Part shown: positions 4,926 to 6,605 of the stretch, one piece after another
Layout: each line of letters starts with the position of its first letter
Numbering within the stretch: position 1 is the first letter of the stretch
DNA from: Dehalococcoidia bacterium
Lineage (GTDB): Bacteria; Chloroflexota; Dehalococcoidia; UBA2979
DNA: 6,605 nt
Direction of reading: 5' to 3'
NCBI GenBank assembly: GCA_030745285.1
Contig: JASLOV010000106.1
Span: 1 to 6,605 of the forward strand
Made by a program: the position numbers and the translations under genes
Notes under the pieces: model-generated
Seen by the model: only the letters and a program-made list of their open reading frames with translations
The model's database searches: none
What the model was told of the DNA's origin: nothing

Positions 4926-5864
4926 ATGACGGCGGTGGAGACGGTACTGGGACCGGTCGACGACTCGGAGCTGGGCCACGTGCTCAGCCATGAGCATGTG
5001 CTCGTCTCCGCCGGGGACGACGTGCACCACTACCCCTGGATGTACGACATGGACGCCACCCGCGCTCGGCTGGTCGAGGAGCTGACCGAGGCGCGCGAAG
5101 GCGGCATTGGCACGGTGATCGACCTGACGACGCCCGACCTAGGGCGCGACGTCGAGTTCGTCGCGGAGGTCGCCCGGCGCTCGGGTGTGCACATCGTCGC
5201 CGGCACCGGCATCTGGCGGGACGTGCCGCGGTCGTTTTGGTTCCGGGACCCCGACGCCATCGCCGACATCTTCGTGCGCGAGATCGAAGTCGGCATCGGC
5301 GACACCGAGATCAAGGCGGGCGCGATCAAGGTCGCCAACGATGCCGAGGGCGTCACGCCCGAGGCCGAGCTAGTGCTGCGCGGCGCCGCTCGTGCACTCA
5401 AGCGCACCGGCTGCCCGATCTCGACCCACCACTGGGCGCCGGAGGAAGTCGGCACCCGCCAGGTGGAAATCTTCGCGGAAGAGGGCGCGCCGATGGACCG
5501 CATCTGCATCGGGCACAGCGCCGACAGCACGGACGTCGACTATCTCGAATCGCTGCTGAAGGCCGGCGCCTATCTCTCGATGGACCGCTACCCGGGCTCG
5601 GGTGAGCGGCCCAACTCGGTGGAGCGCTCCGCGACGGTGAAGGCGCTGCTCGACCGCGGCTGGGCGGAGCGCATCATGCTCGGCCATGACTACGCCCCCG
5701 GCGTGATCCGGGTTGGCGTCGCGCCGCCGCCACGCGAGGTACCGACGCGCTACCTCCACGTCACAACGGTGGCGCTGCCCGCCCTGCGCGAGATGGGCGT
5801 CGATGAGGACACAATCGAGATGATGATGCGAGAGGTGCCACGCCGCTTCCTGAGCGGCTCGTAA
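4926..5864 (+). CDS. Phosphotriesterase-family metal-dependent hydrolase (lactonase/esterase-like)
   Basis: A 312-residue amidohydrolase-superfamily TIM-barrel enzyme of the phosphotriesterase group. Relatives hydrolyse lactones, carboxylic esters or, secondarily, organophosphates. Metal-site residues are visible in order: His22 and His24 (SHEHV), Lys135 as the carboxylated bridging lysine (AGAIKVA), His168 (STHHWA, where paralogues often have THT), His197 (IGHSADSTD) and Asp255 (LGHDYAP). The C-terminus PRRFLSG matches the usual ending NPRRFL. The full site argues for an active binuclear metallohydrolase; the substrate is unknown. The ATG at 4926 is chosen because AAGGGAG (4916-4922) lies just upstream and the protein then opens with the family's short strand ETVLGPV before LGHVLSHEH. 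An in-frame ATG at 4845 would overlap the divergent gene and is not favoured. No signal peptide, so cytoplasmic. Confidence 0.9.
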   Translation: MTAVETVLGPVDDSELGHVLSHEHVLVSAGDDVHHYPWMYDMDATRARLVEELTEAREGGIGTVIDLTTPDLGRDVEFVAEVARRSGVHIVAGTGIWRDVPRSFWFRDPDAIADIFVREIEVGIGDTEIKAGAIKVANDAEGVTPEAELVLRGAARALKRTGCPISTHHWAPEEVGTRQVEIFAEEGAPMDRICIGHSADSTDVDYLESLLKAGAYLSMDRYPGSGERPNSVERSATVKALLDRGWAERIMLGHDYAPGVIRVGVAPPPREVPTRYLHVTTVALPALREMGVDEDTIEMMMREVPRRFLSGS

Positions 5865-5879
5865 CCCGGTCGCGAGCCG
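5855..5879. terminator. GC-rich hairpin at the convergent end of the phosphotriesterase-like and PHP genes
   Basis: CGGCTCG (5855-5861) pairs perfectly with CGAGCCG (5873-5879) around an 11-base loop, giving a seven-base-pair stem that spans the stop codon at 5862-5864. An alternative shorter stem is CCGGT/GCCGG (5866-5880). There is no T-run on either strand. The placement between two convergent stops only 16 bases apart suggests a shared transcript end, but the evidence is structural only. Confidence 0.35.
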
Positions 5880-5880
5880 G

Positions 5881-6516
5881 CTACTCGCCCGCGATCACCG
5901 ACTTCAGCAGCGCCGCCAGCTCCTCGATGCTCTCGGGGAGCACCGGCACGTCCATGCGCTCGCGCCCGATCTCATCGATGTGGTGTGCGTCGCTGCCCGC
6001 CGTCACCGGCTTGCCCAGTTTGGTGGCGACGGCGAGCGCGAGGCCGTTCTCACGGTCGGTGCTGCCGCCGTTGGCGACCTCGATCGCGTCGACGTTGCCG
6101 AAGTACTCGTACTCGGCAAGCTCGTCGACATCCAGCCCAGGCTCGAACGGGGGGCGCTGGCTGACGTGGATGCCGTCGTAGTAATGGCGGAAGGGGTGGG
6201 CGGCGATCGCCAGCCAGCCCTCGTCCGCCGCCATCGCCAGTAACTCGCGTGTCATGCTGGGCAGCTTCGTCATCGGTTCGACGCCGATCAGCAGCGTGTG
6301 CCCGAGGTCGGTCGTCACCTCGATCGCCGGGTAGAGGCGGATACCCCAGCGCGCCTCGAAGGCCTCGCGCTCCCAGTCGCTCCAGACGCGGAAGTGCTCG
6401 GTGACCACCAGCGCGTCCGTGCCCTGCTCCCGCGCCCGCTCGCCGAGCTGATCGGCGGTGATGCTGGAGTCGGCAGAGCCCGCCTTGGTGTGCAGGTGCA
6501 GTTCGAGGTACGGCAA
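5881..6516 (-). CDS. PHP-domain metal-dependent phosphoesterase
   Basis: A 211-residue stand-alone PHP-domain protein. This fold binds two or three metal ions and hydrolyses phosphoesters, as in histidinol phosphatase and the YciV/RnaAM and polymerase-linked PHP domains. Ligand-like residues are in the expected order: His7 and His9 (LELHLHT), Glu40-His41 (VVTEHF), Glu66 (PAIEVTT), His107 (IAAHPFRH), then Asp176 and His178 (GSDAHH). The size fits the short PHP family without a fused domain; the substrate is unknown. The start is taken as TTG at 6514-6516 because it places the first strand PYLELHLHT at the N-terminus as in relatives. No ribosome binding site precedes it, so the start is less certain than the gene. 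It lies 26 bases downstream of the enoyl-CoA hydratase stop on the same strand and may be co-transcribed with it. Confidence 0.88.
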   Translation of the reverse strand: MPYLELHLHTKAGSADSSITADQLGERAREQGTDALVVTEHFRVWSDWEREAFEARWGIRLYPAIEVTTDLGHTLLIGVEPMTKLPSMTRELLAMAADEGWLAIAAHPFRHYYDGIHVSQRPPFEPGLDVDELAEYEYFGNVDAIEVANGGSTDRENGLALAVATKLGKPVTAGSDAHHIDEIGRERMDVPVLPESIEELAALLKSVIAGE

Positions 6517-6542
6517 GAGGTTGCGAGAGCCCGGGAGCCCGC

Positions 6543-6605
6543 CTAGCGGCCCTTGAACTCGGGCTTGCGCTTCTCGTTGTAGGCGCGGATGCCCTCGACC
6601 CGGTC
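6543..6605 (-). CDS. Enoyl-CoA hydratase/isomerase family protein, C-terminal fragment cut by the window edge
   Basis: Only the last 20 residues and a TAG stop (6543-6545) are inside the window. They read DRVEGIRAYNEKRKPEFKGR, closely resembling the crotonase-family ending EG(I/M)xAFxEKRxPxFxGR, where a C-terminal helix leads into the KRKPEFKG tail. Crotonase-fold enzymes hydrate or isomerise acyl-CoA thioesters in fatty-acid or aromatic-acid breakdown. The active site is outside the window, so the exact reaction cannot be given. The gene lies directly upstream of the PHP gene on the same strand. Confidence 0.8.
   Translation of the reverse strand, partial: DRVEGIRAYNEKRKPEFKGR

Noticed and set aside
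4199..4993. Long plus-strand frame opposite the SAM hydrolase
   Set aside because: It is antisense to a gene with a full catalytic triad, and no recognisable domain is visible.
4056..5030. Long minus-strand frame overlapping the SAM hydrolase and the start of the phosphotriesterase-like gene
   Set aside because: It is extremely Arg-rich and sits in an alternative frame of a confidently identified gene, so it is a shadow.
1..6605. CRISPR array, tRNA, rRNA, riboswitch or phage/defence module
   Set aside because: No spaced direct repeats, no RNA-gene-like cloverleaf or conserved rRNA blocks, and no defence-type protein motifs were seen on either strand.

Overview
This is a GC-rich window whose real genes have wobble positions almost entirely G or C. 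It reads as part of a bacterial chromosome with catabolic 'accessory metabolism' genes. The mix is a two-subunit molybdenum hydroxylase of the isoquinoline/nicotinate dehydrogenase type, a phosphotriesterase-like amidohydrolase, a DUF62 SAM hydrolase, a PHP phosphoesterase and an enoyl-CoA hydratase. That set and the base composition suggest a high-GC Chloroflexota lineage, or less likely an actinobacterium. This is inference from gene content; no rRNA or other marker gene is present.

Layout, left to right. Positions 1-66 (minus) are the first 22 codons of an IS3-family OrfA transposase, with the probable element tip at about 140. Positions 192-1175 (minus) encode an alpha/beta hydrolase. Just upstream of it (1091-1318, minus) is a small open frame with an excellent ribosome binding site, which either is a short gene or marks a frameshift. 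A divergent intergenic region (1319-1452) separates it from a plus-strand operon: a [2Fe-2S] subunit (1453-1920), then a molybdopterin-binding subunit (1917-4024) interrupted by a one-base frame change near 2468, so it is present as two overlapping frames. Convergent to this is a SAM hydrolase (hydroxide adenosyltransferase, 4052-4852, minus). That gene is divergent from a phosphotriesterase-family hydrolase (4926-5864, plus), which converges on a PHP-domain gene (5881-6516, minus). The last 20 codons of an enoyl-CoA hydratase-like gene (6543-6605, minus) lie directly upstream of the PHP gene.

How the genes may work together. The [2Fe-2S] and Mo subunits form one enzyme that would hydroxylate an N-heterocycle or aldehyde. 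The hydrolase, the phosphotriesterase/lactonase-like enzyme and the enoyl-CoA hydratase could act on ring-opened, ester, lactone or acyl-CoA intermediates. Shared substrate flow is conjecture because the genes lie in several separate transcription units. The SAM hydrolase and PHP protein have no obvious link to that pathway.

No CRISPR array, RNA gene, phage module or clearly new defence-type system was seen. The points most worth a second look are the split Mo subunit, the small frame upstream of the hydrolase, and the apparently leaderless start of the SAM hydrolase.
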